A stretch of 64,000 nucleotides of DNA from Thiomicrorhabdus xiamenensis (GTDB taxonomy: Bacteria > Pseudomonadota > Gammaproteobacteria > Thiomicrospirales > Thiomicrospiraceae): positions 620,001-684,000 of the forward strand of contig NZ_CP054020.1 of the NCBI RefSeq assembly GCF_013282625.1. Direction: 5' to 3'. Position numbers and translations under genes: made by a program. This document shows positions 44,992 to 55,322 of the stretch, piece by piece. Below the pieces are notes generated by a model that was given only the letters and a program-made list of their open reading frames with translations, did not search any database and was not told the DNA's origin. Each line of letters begins with the position of its first letter. Position 1 is the stretch's first letter.

Positions 44992-47178
44992 ATGAAAATG
45001 TCAGTCTCCGGTCTCTTATTGGCTTTCTGGATTGCGTTGTTAACCGGGTGTGGAGGGCCGGGGAGTTCTGATAATTTTGAGTCTCCAGTGGTTGGGCTGA
45101 ATGCCAAAATGACCGTTGACTCGGTTGAAACTACGGATATTCCTGCCGGAGGCACTGCAGATGTCTATCTACTTCTTCTCGATGAAGAAGGTTTTCCTAT
45201 TTCAAATGTGGCTGTTGTTCTTGAAGCTTCTTCCGGAACTTTATCTGACAGTAGTGTTGTGACCGGATCCAATGGTGAGGCTATGGTGACACTGTCAGCT
45301 CCTGCGACTGGAGAAGCGGGGTCGCTGACAGCATCTGCCGCTACGGGTGATAGCGCTTCTATCAGCTATGTTGTTATTGATAACGGCTCTTCCGGTGGAA
45401 CGACAATTACCAACTCTGCCGGTATTAATTTAACTTTGACAGTTGCATCAACCGGTGAGGAGTCATTTTCATCGACTGAAGATTTCAGAGTCAATATTCT
45501 TTTGTTGGATTCCAACGGAGATCCTGTTCCTCAATCAATTGTGAATGTGTCTGCAACTTCCGGTTCTTTGGTTCAAAACCAGCTTTTGACGGATGCGAAT
45601 GGTGAAGCTTCGATTGATATTAATGCACCTGAAAGCTTGACGGTGGGCACGGCACCGGGCACTTTTACGGCTTCTTCCGAGACCGGCTATAGCGCAAAGG
45701 TAAATTATGAATTCGTGGCAACCGGCACTGTTGGCGAGGGTGAAGTGCCGCCTGCAGCATCTATTCAGTTCATTGCGCCGTCAACGCCTATTATTATGTC
45801 CCTAAAAGGGACAGGTGGTTATGGCTATGGAGAAACGGCTCAAGTCAGTTTTAAAGTTGTCGATGATGCAGGGAATCCTGTGCAGGGAGCCACAATTGAA
45901 TTTGGCTTGACGACTGAAGTAGGTGGTTTGTCATTGTCAGCTCTTGAAGCAGTTTCAAATGCTGCGGGAGAGGTTTCGACTACCGTTCAGGCCGGAACTA
46001 TTGCGACACCGGTTCGTGTTACTGCGACAATGACGCTGGATAGTGGTGAGGTGGTATTCGTACAATCTGACTTACTGACGGTCACAACCGGTATTCCGGA
46101 TCAGAATAGTATGAGCCTGTCTCTAGAGACATTTGCTCCAGAGTCTCTTGGGATAGACGGGGTTACAGTTCCGGTAACCATTCGTTTGGCTGATCGAAAC
46201 AACAATCCTGTACCGGACGGGACTGTGGTGAATTTTACAACCGAAGGCGGACGTATCGGGGATGCTGGTTCTGACGGTTCATGCGTAACATCAGACAGCG
46301 AGTGTTCGGTGACTTGGACAAGTCAGAACCCTCGTCCAGCTGATCATCGTGTACAGATTATTGCCTATGCTATCGGGCATGAGAGTTATTATGATCGAAA
46401 TGCAGATGGCATCTTTAACGATGGCGATGTTTTTGATGATATGAAAGAAGCTTATCGCGATGATGATGAAAGCGGACATTTTGATGCAACGGCAACGGAA
46501 GCCTTTGTTAATGATTTTGCCCGAGATGAGCGCTTTATCGATTACAACAGTAATCAGGTATTTGATCACGAGGACGGAGCTTTCAACGGCGTTCCTTGTG
46601 AGCATACCACTGACTGTGTTGTCGATCCGCAAACAACTTTAACCAATGTTCGTGCGCAGGCTACTTTGATTATGGCTGATTCGTTTGCTACACCACATTT
46701 GTTGTCGACCACGGCGGGAAGCTGTTTGGATGGAAATGGCAAGCTGAAAACCGATGGTAGTTGTTCATCCAATATCACTTTTGGAACGGGTGCTGATTTT
46801 GCTGTTCTCTGGGTGATGGCCGAAGACAGTGCGGCTTTGTGTCACGATGGTACAGGGAATGGAATGCAGGATCCTGTGACTCCGCTGCCTTATGTTCGTG
46901 TTGACGCGATAGATCCAGATGATGTGGCTTGTACGGCGGCGATCCGTCAATCTCCTGCCACCGGATCCAGCATTGAGGTAACCTCTGATATTGGTGATCT
47001 TTCGGAGATTCCGGTTGATACCGTTGATAATCAGCTTGGAGCGGTCGAATTCTTTATGGTGCTTGCTTCAAGTCCCGATAATGCTACAACAGAAGTTGGC
47101 ACTGTTGAGTTGGTGGTGACTTCTCCATCAGGTAAAAAATCTACAACCTATATTACGGTGACAGACCCAGCGAATTAA
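44992..47178 (+). CDS. Ig-like-domain surface lipoprotein with calcium-type loops
   Basis: 728 aa. Lipoprotein signal (lipobox LLTGC, about Cys20). At least three or four bacterial Ig-like (Big_1/invasin type) repeats follow, each with a D-x-x-G-x-P(V/I) start and a NGEAxVTLSAP or GEVSTTVQAG end. After about residue 460 there is an acidic stretch with EF-hand-like loops (DRNADGIFNDGD, DYNSNQVFDHED), then a Cys-containing C-terminal part. It should be exposed at the cell surface; an adhesive or structural role is likely. It starts five bases after recR, which may be chance co-transcription. Confidence 0.8.
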   Translation: MKMSVSGLLLAFWIALLTGCGGPGSSDNFESPVVGLNAKMTVDSVETTDIPAGGTADVYLLLLDEEGFPISNVAVVLEASSGTLSDSSVVTGSNGEAMVTLSAPATGEAGSLTASAATGDSASISYVVIDNGSSGGTTITNSAGINLTLTVASTGEESFSSTEDFRVNILLLDSNGDPVPQSIVNVSATSGSLVQNQLLTDANGEASIDINAPESLTVGTAPGTFTASSETGYSAKVNYEFVATGTVGEGEVPPAASIQFIAPSTPIIMSLKGTGGYGYGETAQVSFKVVDDAGNPVQGATIEFGLTTEVGGLSLSALEAVSNAAGEVSTTVQAGTIATPVRVTATMTLDSGEVVFVQSDLLTVTTGIPDQNSMSLSLETFAPESLGIDGVTVPVTIRLADRNNNPVPDGTVVNFTTEGGRIGDAGSDGSCVTSDSECSVTWTSQNPRPADHRVQIIAYAIGHESYYDRNADGIFNDGDVFDDMKEAYRDDDESGHFDATATEAFVNDFARDERFIDYNSNQVFDHEDGAFNGVPCEHTTDCVVDPQTTLTNVRAQATLIMADSFATPHLLSTTAGSCLDGNGKLKTDGSCSSNITFGTGADFAVLWVMAEDSAALCHDGTGNGMQDPVTPLPYVRVDAIDPDDVACTAAIRQSPATGSSIEVTSDIGDLSEIPVDTVDNQLGAVEFFMVLASSPDNATTEVGTVELVVTSPSGKKSTTYITVTDPAN

Positions 47179-47192
47179 TCGATGACTGGCAT

Positions 47193-47221
47193 AAAAAAAC
47201 CCGCTTTAAGCGGGTTTTTTT
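47193..47221. terminator. Bidirectional Rho-independent terminator
   Basis: AAAAACCCGC-TTTAA-GCGGGTTTTT with A-run and T-run flanks, between the converging Ig-like gene and argF. Confidence 0.9.
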
Positions 47222-47245
47222 ATGGCTGATGAAATGCGTAATGGC

Positions 47246-48154
47246 TTAGGATTTAGCCATTAGGAATTCCAGCAACGCCTTTTGTGCATGCAGGCGATTT
47301 TCGGCTTCGTCCCAGATGACGGATTGTTTGCCGTCGATCACCTCTGCGGTGACTTCTTCTCCGCGATGCGCTGGCAGGCAATGCATGAACAGGGCGGTAT
47401 CTTTGGCGCAGGCCATTAGTTCTTCGTTCACCTGATAGTCGGCAAAGGCCTTTTCGCGCAAGCGCTGTTCTTCTTCCTGTCCCATACTGGCCCAGACGTC
47501 GGTTACGATGAGATCGGCATTGGCTGCAGCGTCTTTGCTGTTGCGGACGATTTCGACGCGATCGGCGTGCTGTTCAACCAGTTCCGGATTCGGATCGTAG
47601 CCTTCTGGGCAGGCGATACGCAGTTTGAAGTCGTATTGTTCGGCTGCATTGATATAGGAGTGGCACATGTTATTACCGTCTCCAATCCAGGCTACGGTTT
47701 TGCCAGCGATGCTACCGCGGTGCTCGTAATAAGTCTGCATGTCCGCCAGTAGCTGACATGGATGAAAATCATCGGTCAGTGCATTGATGATCGGCACTTT
47801 AGAGTATTCCGCCATGTTTTCGATGATCTCATGCCCGAAGGTACGGATCATAATAGCGTCAGCCATGCTGGAGATGACGCGTGCAGAATCTTCGATCGGT
47901 TCACCGCGACCAAGTTGACTGTCACGCGGTGACAGAAAAATCGCATGTCCACCCAGTTGAGTCATGCCGATCTCAAAAGAGAGTCGGGTACGTGTCGAGG
48001 ATTTTTCAAAAATCATCGCCAGTGTCTGATTCTTCAGAGGCTCGTAGATTTCACCATCCTTCTGGCGTTTCTTAAGTTCAATTCCGCGCTGCAGTACAAT
48101 CTGCAACTCGTCTTTGCTTAAGTCCTTTAAGGTCAAAAAGTGTCTTACAGTCAT
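47246..48154 (-). CDS. argF: Ornithine carbamoyltransferase
   Basis: 302 aa. Carbamoyl-phosphate site [22 protein letters not shown], and the ornithine loop [11 protein letters not shown] are intact. Converts ornithine and carbamoyl phosphate to citrulline. It is 18 bases downstream of argD, forming an arginine operon. Confidence 0.96.
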   Translation of the reverse strand: MTVRHFLTLKDLSKDELQIVLQRGIELKKRQKDGEIYEPLKNQTLAMIFEKSSTRTRLSFEIGMTQLGGHAIFLSPRDSQLGRGEPIEDSARVISSMADAIMIRTFGHEIIENMAEYSKVPIINALTDDFHPCQLLADMQTYYEHRGSIAGKTVAWIGDGNNMCHSYINAAEQYDFKLRIACPEGYDPNPELVEQHADRVEIVRNSKDAAANADLIVTDVWASMGQEEEQRLREKAFADYQVNEELMACAKDTALFMHCLPAHRGEEVTAEVIDGKQSVIWDEAENRLHAQKALLEFLMAKS

Positions 48155-48172
48155 AATAAATTTTTTTAGTTG

Positions 48173-49345
48173 TTAATTTGTTTGAGTAAAGTCTTTGACA
48201 AGCTGGCTGACAACGGTGATTAACTGTTGTGTTTGCTCTTGTGTCATGACAAATGGCGGCAGCAGACGAATCGTGTCTCCGCGGGTAACATTAATCAATA
48301 CGCCTTTTTCCAGCGCTTGGGAAACCAGTTCTCCGCAGGGTTGGTTTAATTGGATGCCGATCATATAACCTTTACCGCGAATATTGACAACGGCATCAAT
48401 GTCCGTGAACGCCTCTATGAAGTCCTGAAGCAGTTGTTCGCCTTTTTGCGCAACGTGCTCGATATAGTTGTGAACTTCCAGTGTATTGATTACCGCAGCG
48501 GCGGCAGAACAGGCCAGCAGGTTGCCGCCAAAAGTCGTGCCGTGATTTCCGGGTACCAGAATGTCGGTGGCTTTTTTAGCCGCCAGAGTCGCGCCGATAG
48601 GCATGCCGTTTCCTAAGGCTTTGGCGAGGCTGAGGACGTCCGGGATAATGTCGTCATGCTGATAGGCAAACCATTTTCCGGTACGGCCAATGCCGGTCTG
48701 GATTTCATCAATCATTAGCAGCCAGTCGTTTCGGTCGCAGATTTCCCGTAAGGTTTTCAGGTAGCCGGCTTGTGGAACGTGAACACCGCCTTCCCCTTGT
48801 ACAGGCTCAACCAGAATGGCGACGATATCCGAATCTTGTTCCAGAGCTTCGACTGCGCCGATATTGTCGAAAGGTACACGCTCAAAACCTTCGACCAGCG
48901 GGTAAAAGCCCTCATGAACTTTCGGGTTGCCGGTTGCGCTTAAGGTCGCCAGGGTACGTCCGTGAAAACTGTTTTCCATGACGATGATTTTAGGGTGTTT
49001 AATCCCTTTTTGGTTGGCGTATTTGCGGGCAATTTTAATCGACGCTTCATTCGCCTCGGCCCCGGAGTTGCAGAAGAAAACCTGCTCCATTCCTGATAGG
49101 TCGCATAGCTTTTCGGCGAGTTGTTGCTGTTTATCGATCTGATACAGGTTGGATGTATGCAGAAGTGTCTGGCTCTGTTCACAGATTGCTTCGGCGATTG
49201 CCGGGTGAGCATGTCCCAAGCTGCAGACGGCGATGCCGCTGACCGCATCAAGATAGCTTTTCCCTTCCGTATCCTGTAGTAATGCCCCTTGTCCTTTGAC
49301 AAAGCTAACCGGTAGACGGGCATAGGTGTTCATTAGTTTTGACAT
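48173..49345 (-). CDS. argD: Acetylornithine aminotransferase
   Basis: 390 aa class III PLP aminotransferase. Motifs: FCNSGAEANEASIKIARKY, ENSFHGRTLATLSATG, LMIDEIQTGIGRTGKWFA, and the PLP Lys in DVLSLAKALGNGMPIG. ATG 49345 is preferred to GTG 49375 because AAGGAAA lies at the right distance and family members begin near here. It is transcribed with argF. Confidence 0.93.
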   Translation of the reverse strand: MSKLMNTYARLPVSFVKGQGALLQDTEGKSYLDAVSGIAVCSLGHAHPAIAEAICEQSQTLLHTSNLYQIDKQQQLAEKLCDLSGMEQVFFCNSGAEANEASIKIARKYANQKGIKHPKIIVMENSFHGRTLATLSATGNPKVHEGFYPLVEGFERVPFDNIGAVEALEQDSDIVAILVEPVQGEGGVHVPQAGYLKTLREICDRNDWLLMIDEIQTGIGRTGKWFAYQHDDIIPDVLSLAKALGNGMPIGATLAAKKATDILVPGNHGTTFGGNLLACSAAAAVINTLEVHNYIEHVAQKGEQLLQDFIEAFTDIDAVVNIRGKGYMIGIQLNQPCGELVSQALEKGVLINVTRGDTIRLLPPFVMTQEQTQQLITVVSQLVKDFTQTN

Positions 49346-49457
49346 CGAGGTTTCCTTTCTCTTGTTCTCCGGCACTGTGTTTTTGCTATTGGGTGCCGGG
49401 TGACGCCATTTAAGTTCTGTTTTTGTTATCTAATTCGTTGCGATTCGCGCGCTGCAT

Positions 49458-49610
49458 AAATAAAAAAAGCAACCGTGAAAGGCATTTTTCAACGATTTCA
49501 GGTGCAAGGACTTCTCTTAATAAAAGCCCGGCGTTGAAACTCGGTTCAAAAATACATTCCAAATATGGTTGCTTTTCTTGTTGAATCCGTTGTGTTGTCG
49601 GAACAGCAAA
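49458..49610 (-). ncRNA. Candidate structured RNA or leader upstream of argD
   Basis: On the minus strand three nested stems form: P1 AAAAGCAACC/GGTTGCTTTT (49567-49576 with 49465-49474), P2 TTTCAACG/CGTTGAAA (49532-49539 with 49487-49494) and P3 GGGCTT/AAGTCC (49524-49529 with 49508-49513). P3 needs a G-U pair that only the minus-strand RNA can make. A run of T follows P1. A promoter lies just upstream. It could be a free small RNA or the argD leader. I do not recognise a known family. Confidence 0.45.
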
Positions 49611-49616
49611 TAGATG

Positions 49617-49644
49617 ATTTTATCTGTTGGAGAGTAAATTTCAA
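49617..49644 (-). promoter_or_regulatory. Predicted promoter of the candidate RNA / argD leader
   Basis: On the minus strand TTGAAA (49644-49639), 16 bases, TAAAAT (49622-49617). Expected start near 49610. Confidence 0.6.
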
Positions 49645-49842
49645 GTTATTGGCTGTGTTTTTCTTTTTTTAAGTCTAAGGAATTGATGTTTAACAATATT
49701 TTGTTGTAGCAATTTTTCTGCGAGTGGAAAATTATTTATACACCATTTCCTTATATTCGTTAAAATACTTGGTCATATTTTCAATATTGGCGGGACGGTG
49801 TTTCCGTCATCGCAATTCACTGTTTTTTGGAGTAAGAATTCA

Positions 49843-50769
49843 ATGCAAACAATGGCAGATAGAGACGGCCTGATCTGGCTGGACGGAGAAATGGTTCCTT
49901 GGCGTGAGGCGAAAGTTCACGTCTTAACGCATACGCTTCATTACGGTATGGGTGTCTTTGAAGGTGTCCGAGCCTATGACGCGGAGCAGGGGACTTCTAT
50001 TTTCCGTTTGGACGCTCATACACAGCGCCTGATTAATTCTGCCAAAATCATGAACATGCCTATGCCGTTCGATAAAGAGGTACTTGATGAAGCTCAGCGC
50101 ATGGCCGTTCGTGAAAATAATTTGAAATCGGCTTATATTCGACCAATGGCTTTTTACGGTTCCGAAGGTATGGGGTTGCGTGCGGATAATCTGAAAGTGC
50201 ATGTTATGGTCGCTGCTTGGGAATGGGGCGCCTACATGGGTGAAGAGAACCTGACCAAAGGCATTAAGATTGCGACCTCTTCGTACACGCGTCACCATGT
50301 CAACGTTACTATGACCAAAGCGAAATCAAACGGTCAGTACATGAACTCGATGCTTGCTTTGCAGGAAGCTGTTGCGCATGGTTGCGACGAAGCGCTGCTA
50401 TTGGATGTTGACGGCTACGTATCTGAAGGCTCCGGTGAAAACTTCTTTATGGTTAAGGATGGTATCCTTTACACGCCTGAACTGACCTCGTGCCTGGATG
50501 GTATTACCCGTAAAACCATTATGCAGTTGGCCAAGGAAAATGGCTTGGAAGTGCGTGAAAAACGCATTACCCGCGATGAAGTTTATATCGCGGATGAAGC
50601 CTTCTTTACCGGTACTGCGGCAGAAGTAACGCCTATCCGCGAATTGGATAACCGTCCGATCGGTCGTGGGTCGCGTGGTCCAATTACCGAAAAGCTGCAG
50701 TCGCAGTATTTTGATATTGTTCACGGCCGTTCACCATCTCATATGGATTGGTTGACGCCAGTCGCTTAA
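49843..50769 (+). CDS. ilvE: Branched-chain amino acid aminotransferase
   Basis: 308 aa class IV PLP enzyme. Motifs: LIWLDGEMVPWREAKVHVLTHTLHYGMGVFEGVRAY, the PLP Lys region MTKAKSNGQYMNSMLA, and EGSGENFFMVKDG. ATG 49843, preceded by GGAG, is preferred to a GTG at 49798, because it gives the usual N-terminus. It performs the last step of Val/Leu/Ile synthesis. Confidence 0.95.
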   Translation: MQTMADRDGLIWLDGEMVPWREAKVHVLTHTLHYGMGVFEGVRAYDAEQGTSIFRLDAHTQRLINSAKIMNMPMPFDKEVLDEAQRMAVRENNLKSAYIRPMAFYGSEGMGLRADNLKVHVMVAAWEWGAYMGEENLTKGIKIATSSYTRHHVNVTMTKAKSNGQYMNSMLALQEAVAHGCDEALLLDVDGYVSEGSGENFFMVKDGILYTPELTSCLDGITRKTIMQLAKENGLEVREKRITRDEVYIADEAFFTGTAAEVTPIRELDNRPIGRGSRGPITEKLQSQYFDIVHGRSPSHMDWLTPVA

Positions 50770-50793
50770 TTCAGGCTAAAAAAGGAGAGCCAG

Positions 50794-51003
50794 ATGTCAT
50801 CAAACTCAACCAATAGCCAAAAGCAGTATGAAGTAACGCACAAAGATCTTCCATTGCACTGTCCGACTCCGGAGATGAGTAAATGGAATTCGCACCCTCG
50901 TGTCTATCTGCCGATCGAAAAAACCGGTAAGGCGAAATGTCCTTATTGCGGAGCAGATTACATCTTGACGGATTTTGATCCGAGTGCCCCTGCGGGACAT
51001 TAA
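50794..51003 (+). CDS. Small zinc-finger (zf-CHCC) domain protein
   Basis: 69 aa. Zinc-ligand pattern HCPTPE, NSHPRVYLP, then CPYCG near the C-terminus, as in zf-CHCC proteins related to a mitochondrial complex I subunit. AAGGAGAG precedes ATG, 24 bases after ilvE. The gene is often found after ilvE in gammaproteobacteria; function unknown. Confidence 0.85.
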   Translation: MSSNSTNSQKQYEVTHKDLPLHCPTPEMSKWNSHPRVYLPIEKTGKAKCPYCGADYILTDFDPSAPAGH

Positions 51004-51023
51004 GTTGTGTTCTGAAGGATAAG

Positions 51024-51049
51024 AAAAACCGCCGTATGGCGGTTTTTTT
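51024..51049. terminator. Bidirectional Rho-independent terminator
   Basis: AAAACCGCC-GTAT-GGCGGTTTTTTT, between the converging zinc-finger and lpxL-like genes. Confidence 0.92.
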
Positions 51050-51063
51050 GTATTTAACGAAAG

Positions 51064-52011
51064 TTACAGTTTTAAATCCCAGCGGTTATGCACCCACAGG
51101 TATTGTTCGGGAGCCTGCCGTACGGCGTCTTCATAGAGGTGATGCAGACGTAAAGTATCCTGATAATCGTCTCCGCTTGGAAAGTTGTCCAGCGCGGGTA
51201 AAAAGGTGACTTCGTAGTGAATGCCTGAGTCGTCTTCGATTCGACGGGTAAAAGTCGGCACCACGGCACAACCGGTTAATTTGGCGATTTTGGATGTGGC
51301 CGGATTGCTTGGGCACTCTTTACCGAACAAGGGCACCATGATGGAACCTTTGGAGCGATATTTTTGATCGGGTAAGAATGTCATTGCTCCGCCTTTTTTC
51401 AATACCTTGAGCATTAGGCGGGTGTTAGCGTTTGATACAGGTTCAACTCTTTCACCACTGGCGAATTCAATACTGCGTCCTTCGGCGATCAGGTAGTCCA
51501 TAAAAGGATTGTCGTGCGGGCGGTAGACGGCATGGTAGTTGGTTAAAAAGGAGACAAACAGGCCTGTGACTTCTAGGGTGGTAAAGTGCGGAGCCAGAAT
51601 TAGAACGCCATGCTCTTGCTTAATAGCATTGAATAAGTTTTGCTCGCCTTTATAGCGGACAATTGAACGCTCAAAGGCCTTCTGGTGATTGCGTTTATGG
51701 TCGCCATGCCAGATAAGCGCCATTTCCGCGAAGCTCATGCCCAGACTGACGAAGTGTGCTTTTAAAAGGGCTTTCTGCTCAGCAGGTTTTTTTTCGGGGA
51801 AGGCGATTCTGATGTTTTTCAGTGCGATTTTCCGGCGTTTGAAGGCCAGCTGATACATCAGCTTGCCAAGTACTCTGCCGACTTTAAATTTATACTGGTA
51901 TGGCAGCAGGCCCAGTAAACGTAAAATGCCTACGCCAAGCCAGATTCCCCAGTATTTCGGGTGGTAAAAGGCGGCCTGAAATTTGGATGGCGTTTTAATC
52001 TTTTTGGCCAT
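51064..52011 (-). CDS. LpxL/HtrB-family lysophospholipid/lipid A acyltransferase
   Basis: 315 aa. One N-terminal membrane segment ([20 protein letters not shown]). The catalytic H-x4-E motif is in [25 protein letters not shown] and [21 protein letters not shown] are typical of late lipid A acyltransferases. It adds a secondary acyl chain to lipid A, or acts on a related lipid. It overlaps the 3' end of msbA by 17 bases, a fitting partnership. LpxL, LpxM or LpxP type cannot be settled. Confidence 0.9.
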   Translation of the reverse strand: MAKKIKTPSKFQAAFYHPKYWGIWLGVGILRLLGLLPYQYKFKVGRVLGKLMYQLAFKRRKIALKNIRIAFPEKKPAEQKALLKAHFVSLGMSFAEMALIWHGDHKRNHQKAFERSIVRYKGEQNLFNAIKQEHGVLILAPHFTTLEVTGLFVSFLTNYHAVYRPHDNPFMDYLIAEGRSIEFASGERVEPVSNANTRLMLKVLKKGGAMTFLPDQKYRSKGSIMVPLFGKECPSNPATSKIAKLTGCAVVPTFTRRIEDDSGIHYEVTFLPALDNFPSGDDYQDTLRLHHLYEDAVRQAPEQYLWVHNRWDLKL

Positions 52012-53746
52012 CTTCCAAATCTCCTTGTTGGTAAAGGCTGGAATAGAGCCCGTTTTCAGTCAGAAGCTGCTGGTGACTACCGCATTCAATCAGCTTTCCG
52101 TGCTCCAGAACGACAATTTGATCGGCGTTTTCAATGGTGCTGAGGCGGTGCGCGATAATAATTACAGTACGGTTCTGGCGTAATTCTTCCATCGCTTGCT
52201 GAATCATTTTCTCGCTTTGATTGTCCAGAGCAGAGGTGGCCTCGTCCATAATCAATACCGGAGCATCCTTCAGAAACGCGCGTGCCAGAGCGATACGCTG
52301 CCGCTGTCCTCCGGATAAAAGACTGCCGTTGTCGCCGATATTGGTATTTAAACCCTCAGGCAGCTTTTCGATAAACTCCCAGGCGTGCGCTTTTTGGGCC
52401 GCAGCAATAATCCTCTGTTGGTCAAAGTCACTGTGGCCGTAGGCGATATTGGCTGCGATCGTATCATTGAAAAGCACAATATTCTGACTGACGAAAGCGA
52501 TGTTGTCACGATAGTGGTTAAGTTCAATTTCATTTAGAGGTTGGCCGTCTAAAGTAATTGCGCCTGAGCTTGGTTCATAAAAACGCGCAATCAGGTTGGC
52601 AATGGTTGATTTTCCGCTTCCGGATTGACCGACCAGAGCGGTGGTTTGCTTGGCGGGAATGGTCAGGTTGAAATTTTCAAAGGTTAGGTTTTCGCTGTTC
52701 GGATAGCGGAAACCGAGCTGTTTGAATTGTATTTCGCCGCGGATTACGTCCAAAGTCGTTGTGCCGTTGTTGGTTTCGTCAGGCTGATCAAGCAGTTCGA
52801 AAATACTTTCAGCCGCCGCCATGCCTTTCTGAACCGTTTCATTGATGTTGGTCAGGCGACGAATCGGTTCGAAGGTCAGTGCCATAGCGGTAATGTAGGA
52901 AAGCAATTCCCCCGGCGTAAACATGTCCTGAGCCGACATCTGCATGGCAATATAGACCACAATGGAGAGCGCAATGGCGGCCAGTATCTGAACCAGGGGG
53001 ACGTTTAACGCCGAGACCTTGGTGACATTCAAGGTGTTTTTCAGCAGGCTTCGGGCGGTATTCTGGAAGCGCTCCTGTTCATAAGATTCTGCGCCGTAGA
53101 TTTTAATGTCCTGATAGGCGTTCAGCCCTTCTTCAAGCTGGTGAGTCATCTGTCCCATATCGGATTGCATGTTACGGCTGGACTGACGCATCAATTTACT
53201 GGCTTTGTCGATAATAAAGGCGACAATAGGACCAATGATCAGCATGAGCAGGGTCAGTTGCCACGAGATATAAAGCAGATAGGCGAAGAGTGCGAGAACC
53301 GTCAGGGTGTCGCGGATAATAATGACCCAAGCGGTCGAAAGAGCGTTGCTTGCCTGTGGTACGTCATAAGTGATTTTCGACATCAGTTTTCCGGTCGAAT
53401 ATGACTGAAATTGGCTGAAGGGCAGAGATTGCATTTTCCGGTACATTGCCGAGCGGATATCGAGAATGGCGTTTTGCGCAATCCACTGGCTGAATACCTT
53501 GCTGAAGTACTCGGCAACACCTTTGATAATAAAGACTCCGGCCAGCAGCAGAGGCATTAAGAGAAACGAGTCCGGATTCTTGGCAATCAGACTTTCGTCG
53601 ACCAGGTCTTTCAGAATCATCGCCGTGGCAGGTTCCATTGCCGCGATGACAATTAATGAAATAAGGGTGACGGCGATCAGTTTTTTGTACGGGAAAATGT
53701 AGCCGAGCAGTCGTCGGTATAGCCGTAATGTTTGCTTATCGAGCAT
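51995..53746 (-). CDS. msbA: Lipid A / LPS export ABC transporter MsbA
   Basis: 583 aa half-transporter: six membrane helices in residues about 15-310, then the ATPase with Walker [10 protein letters not shown] (about 375), Q-loop [11 protein letters not shown], signature LSGGQRQR, Walker [13 protein letters not shown] and H-loop [12 protein letters not shown]. Flips lipid A-core to the periplasmic leaflet. It is upstream of and overlapping the lpxL-like gene. Confidence 0.94.
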   Translation of the reverse strand: MLDKQTLRLYRRLLGYIFPYKKLIAVTLISLIVIAAMEPATAMILKDLVDESLIAKNPDSFLLMPLLLAGVFIIKGVAEYFSKVFSQWIAQNAILDIRSAMYRKMQSLPFSQFQSYSTGKLMSKITYDVPQASNALSTAWVIIIRDTLTVLALFAYLLYISWQLTLLMLIIGPIVAFIIDKASKLMRQSSRNMQSDMGQMTHQLEEGLNAYQDIKIYGAESYEQERFQNTARSLLKNTLNVTKVSALNVPLVQILAAIALSIVVYIAMQMSAQDMFTPGELLSYITAMALTFEPIRRLTNINETVQKGMAAAESIFELLDQPDETNNGTTTLDVIRGEIQFKQLGFRYPNSENLTFENFNLTIPAKQTTALVGQSGSGKSTIANLIARFYEPSSGAITLDGQPLNEIELNHYRDNIAFVSQNIVLFNDTIAANIAYGHSDFDQQRIIAAAQKAHAWEFIEKLPEGLNTNIGDNGSLLSGGQRQRIALARAFLKDAPVLIMDEATSALDNQSEKMIQQAMEELRQNRTVIIIAHRLSTIENADQIVVLEHGKLIECGSHQQLLTENGLYSSLYQQGDLEDGQKD

Positions 53747-54131
53747 GAGGGAACCGTAATCCTCTGTATTTTATCTGTTCTGTAGCCATTGACGCGATCA
53801 TGTTTACACGTTTCTCAAAGTGCCTGTTATTATGGGCGGCGCCAAGAGTAATCCATGCTGTGAAGTGTGGCAAATAGTTTATACTAACAAGTTTTCAGTA
53901 GTTTACTGCGGAATACTCTTGCCGTTTGTTTAATTTGGGGTCGGTCATCCGTGAAGATTTGTTTTGTCAGTCTTTCCAGAAAAAGAAAACGTTATTTTAC
54001 TCTGATATATATGGTGTGTCTCATTAATAGCCAATGATTACTTTTCGCCAACGAATGAAAAAGGTACTGAAGTGATTGGCGTAGTGTCAATAAGATAGCG
54101 TTAGTCTATTTGGTAAGTGTTTAAGTGTGTT
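53747..54131. other. Gene-free stretch at the start of the polysaccharide locus
   Basis: Divergent intergenic region between msbA and the polysaccharide genes. Its main content is the truncated gene copy at 53951-54037. The rest is AT-rich and may hold promoters for both directions. Confidence 0.6.
53951..54037 (+). pseudogene. Truncated duplicate of the 5' end of the Kdo-transferase-like gene
   Basis: 53951-54001 matches 55323-55373, the start of the gene at 55323, with only two differences in 51 bases (GTG for ATG, and GTC for ATC). The frame then diverges and stops at TGA 54035-54037 after 28 codons. It is a remnant of a duplicated or displaced copy, showing that sequence was inserted or rearranged between the two copies. 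Confidence 0.85.
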
Positions 54132-55322
54132 ATGAATAAGGAATTACCATTGAAGTCAAAATTTTCTGAGTGGTTGAGTCGGCCTGTTGCTACGTATTAT
54201 GATAAATGGAAATTTTTATTTTTAATTTCATTTGCTTATCTTTTTATTTATTTCTCTGTTCAGTCCGAAATCTCTGATTTCCGGTTTACTCACTTCCTTT
54301 TTAATTATGAATATGAATTTCTGAAAAGAGGGCTTGTGGGTGAAATCTGGCGGCTAGCGGGCGTTTCAGTTACTCCGGAAAGAGTTGCTGTATTTTCCCT
54401 GTTAAGTTTTGGGGCTCTATTTGTATTGATGGCTGGGCTTTTTTACCAGATTGTGCGTTTAGAACCGGACAGAAAGGTTTTATGGCTGTTTTTTTGTCTT
54501 CTGATGACGCATTCTGCCTTTATGCCTCATTTTTATGTGGATCTCGGCCGCTTTGATACGCAGAATTATTTCCTATTCTTAATTGCTATTTTTTTAATAT
54601 TTAAGTTAGAAAGCCATTTTTTGGCCCATTTGCTGACAGGATTGTTGCTGGCAGTGATGCTTCTGATTCATGAAGCAGTCTTTTTTATGTTTTTTCCAAC
54701 CTTGGCTCTATTGCTTTATTTTCGCTTTAAATGCGTGTTCAGTGTAGGTCTTTTGTCCGTTATTACGGTTTATATCACTTACGCTGCAGGTACTTATGGG
54801 CAGATACAGTATTTAGATCCTGTATCTTGGTATGAGAGTCTAACCCAAGTGTATGGGGAGAGTGTAAGTCAATATGCTGTAAATATCATGGATGGCAGAG
54901 GGTTGATAGAAAATATCGCTACCACGTTTGAGCGTTCATTGGCATGGGATCGCTTTGCAAAGCATATTTCGATGATTCTGATTTTTTGGCCGTTTTACTT
55001 GTTGATGTGGAGAGTTTGGAAAGGCGTGAAGCTGAAAGTTCAGGAAACAGAGGGGCGTTTCCACTGGCACATCGTACTGTTTGTAGCTCTTGTCTCTCCC
55101 TTAGCTCTTTATCCATTAGGTCATGACCATTTCCGTTGGTGGGCAATTGGATTGACTAATTTTTGGGTTCTGGTTGTTGTTATGTGTATTAAGGACCGTA
55201 TTTTATTTGGCCAGGTAAAGAATATTTTGGAGTCCAGCAAGAAGGCATTAATTTGGGCTATCGGATTGTCTATTCTTGCCGGGCCTTTAGGGACAACTAG
55301 CGCATTTGTGAGAAGGCTTTAG
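54132..55322 (+). CDS. Polytopic membrane protein of the polysaccharide locus
   Basis: 396 aa with around ten hydrophobic helices (for example FLISFAYLFIYFSV, FSLLSFGALFVLMAGLFY, FLIAIFLIFKL). I do not recognise a family; the layout is like polysaccharide polymerases or membrane glycosyltransferases. ATG 54132 is preferred to GTG 54117, but neither has a strong ribosome binding site. The gene is more AT-rich than the housekeeping part of the window and is framed by two copies of the same 51-base sequence. Its stop is directly followed by the next ATG. Confidence 0.6.
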   Translation: MNKELPLKSKFSEWLSRPVATYYDKWKFLFLISFAYLFIYFSVQSEISDFRFTHFLFNYEYEFLKRGLVGEIWRLAGVSVTPERVAVFSLLSFGALFVLMAGLFYQIVRLEPDRKVLWLFFCLLMTHSAFMPHFYVDLGRFDTQNYFLFLIAIFLIFKLESHFLAHLLTGLLLAVMLLIHEAVFFMFFPTLALLLYFRFKCVFSVGLLSVITVYITYAAGTYGQIQYLDPVSWYESLTQVYGESVSQYAVNIMDGRGLIENIATTFERSLAWDRFAKHISMILIFWPFYLLMWRVWKGVKLKVQETEGRFHWHIVLFVALVSPLALYPLGHDHFRWWAIGLTNFWVLVVVMCIKDRILFGQVKNILESSKKALIWAIGLSILAGPLGTTSAFVRRL

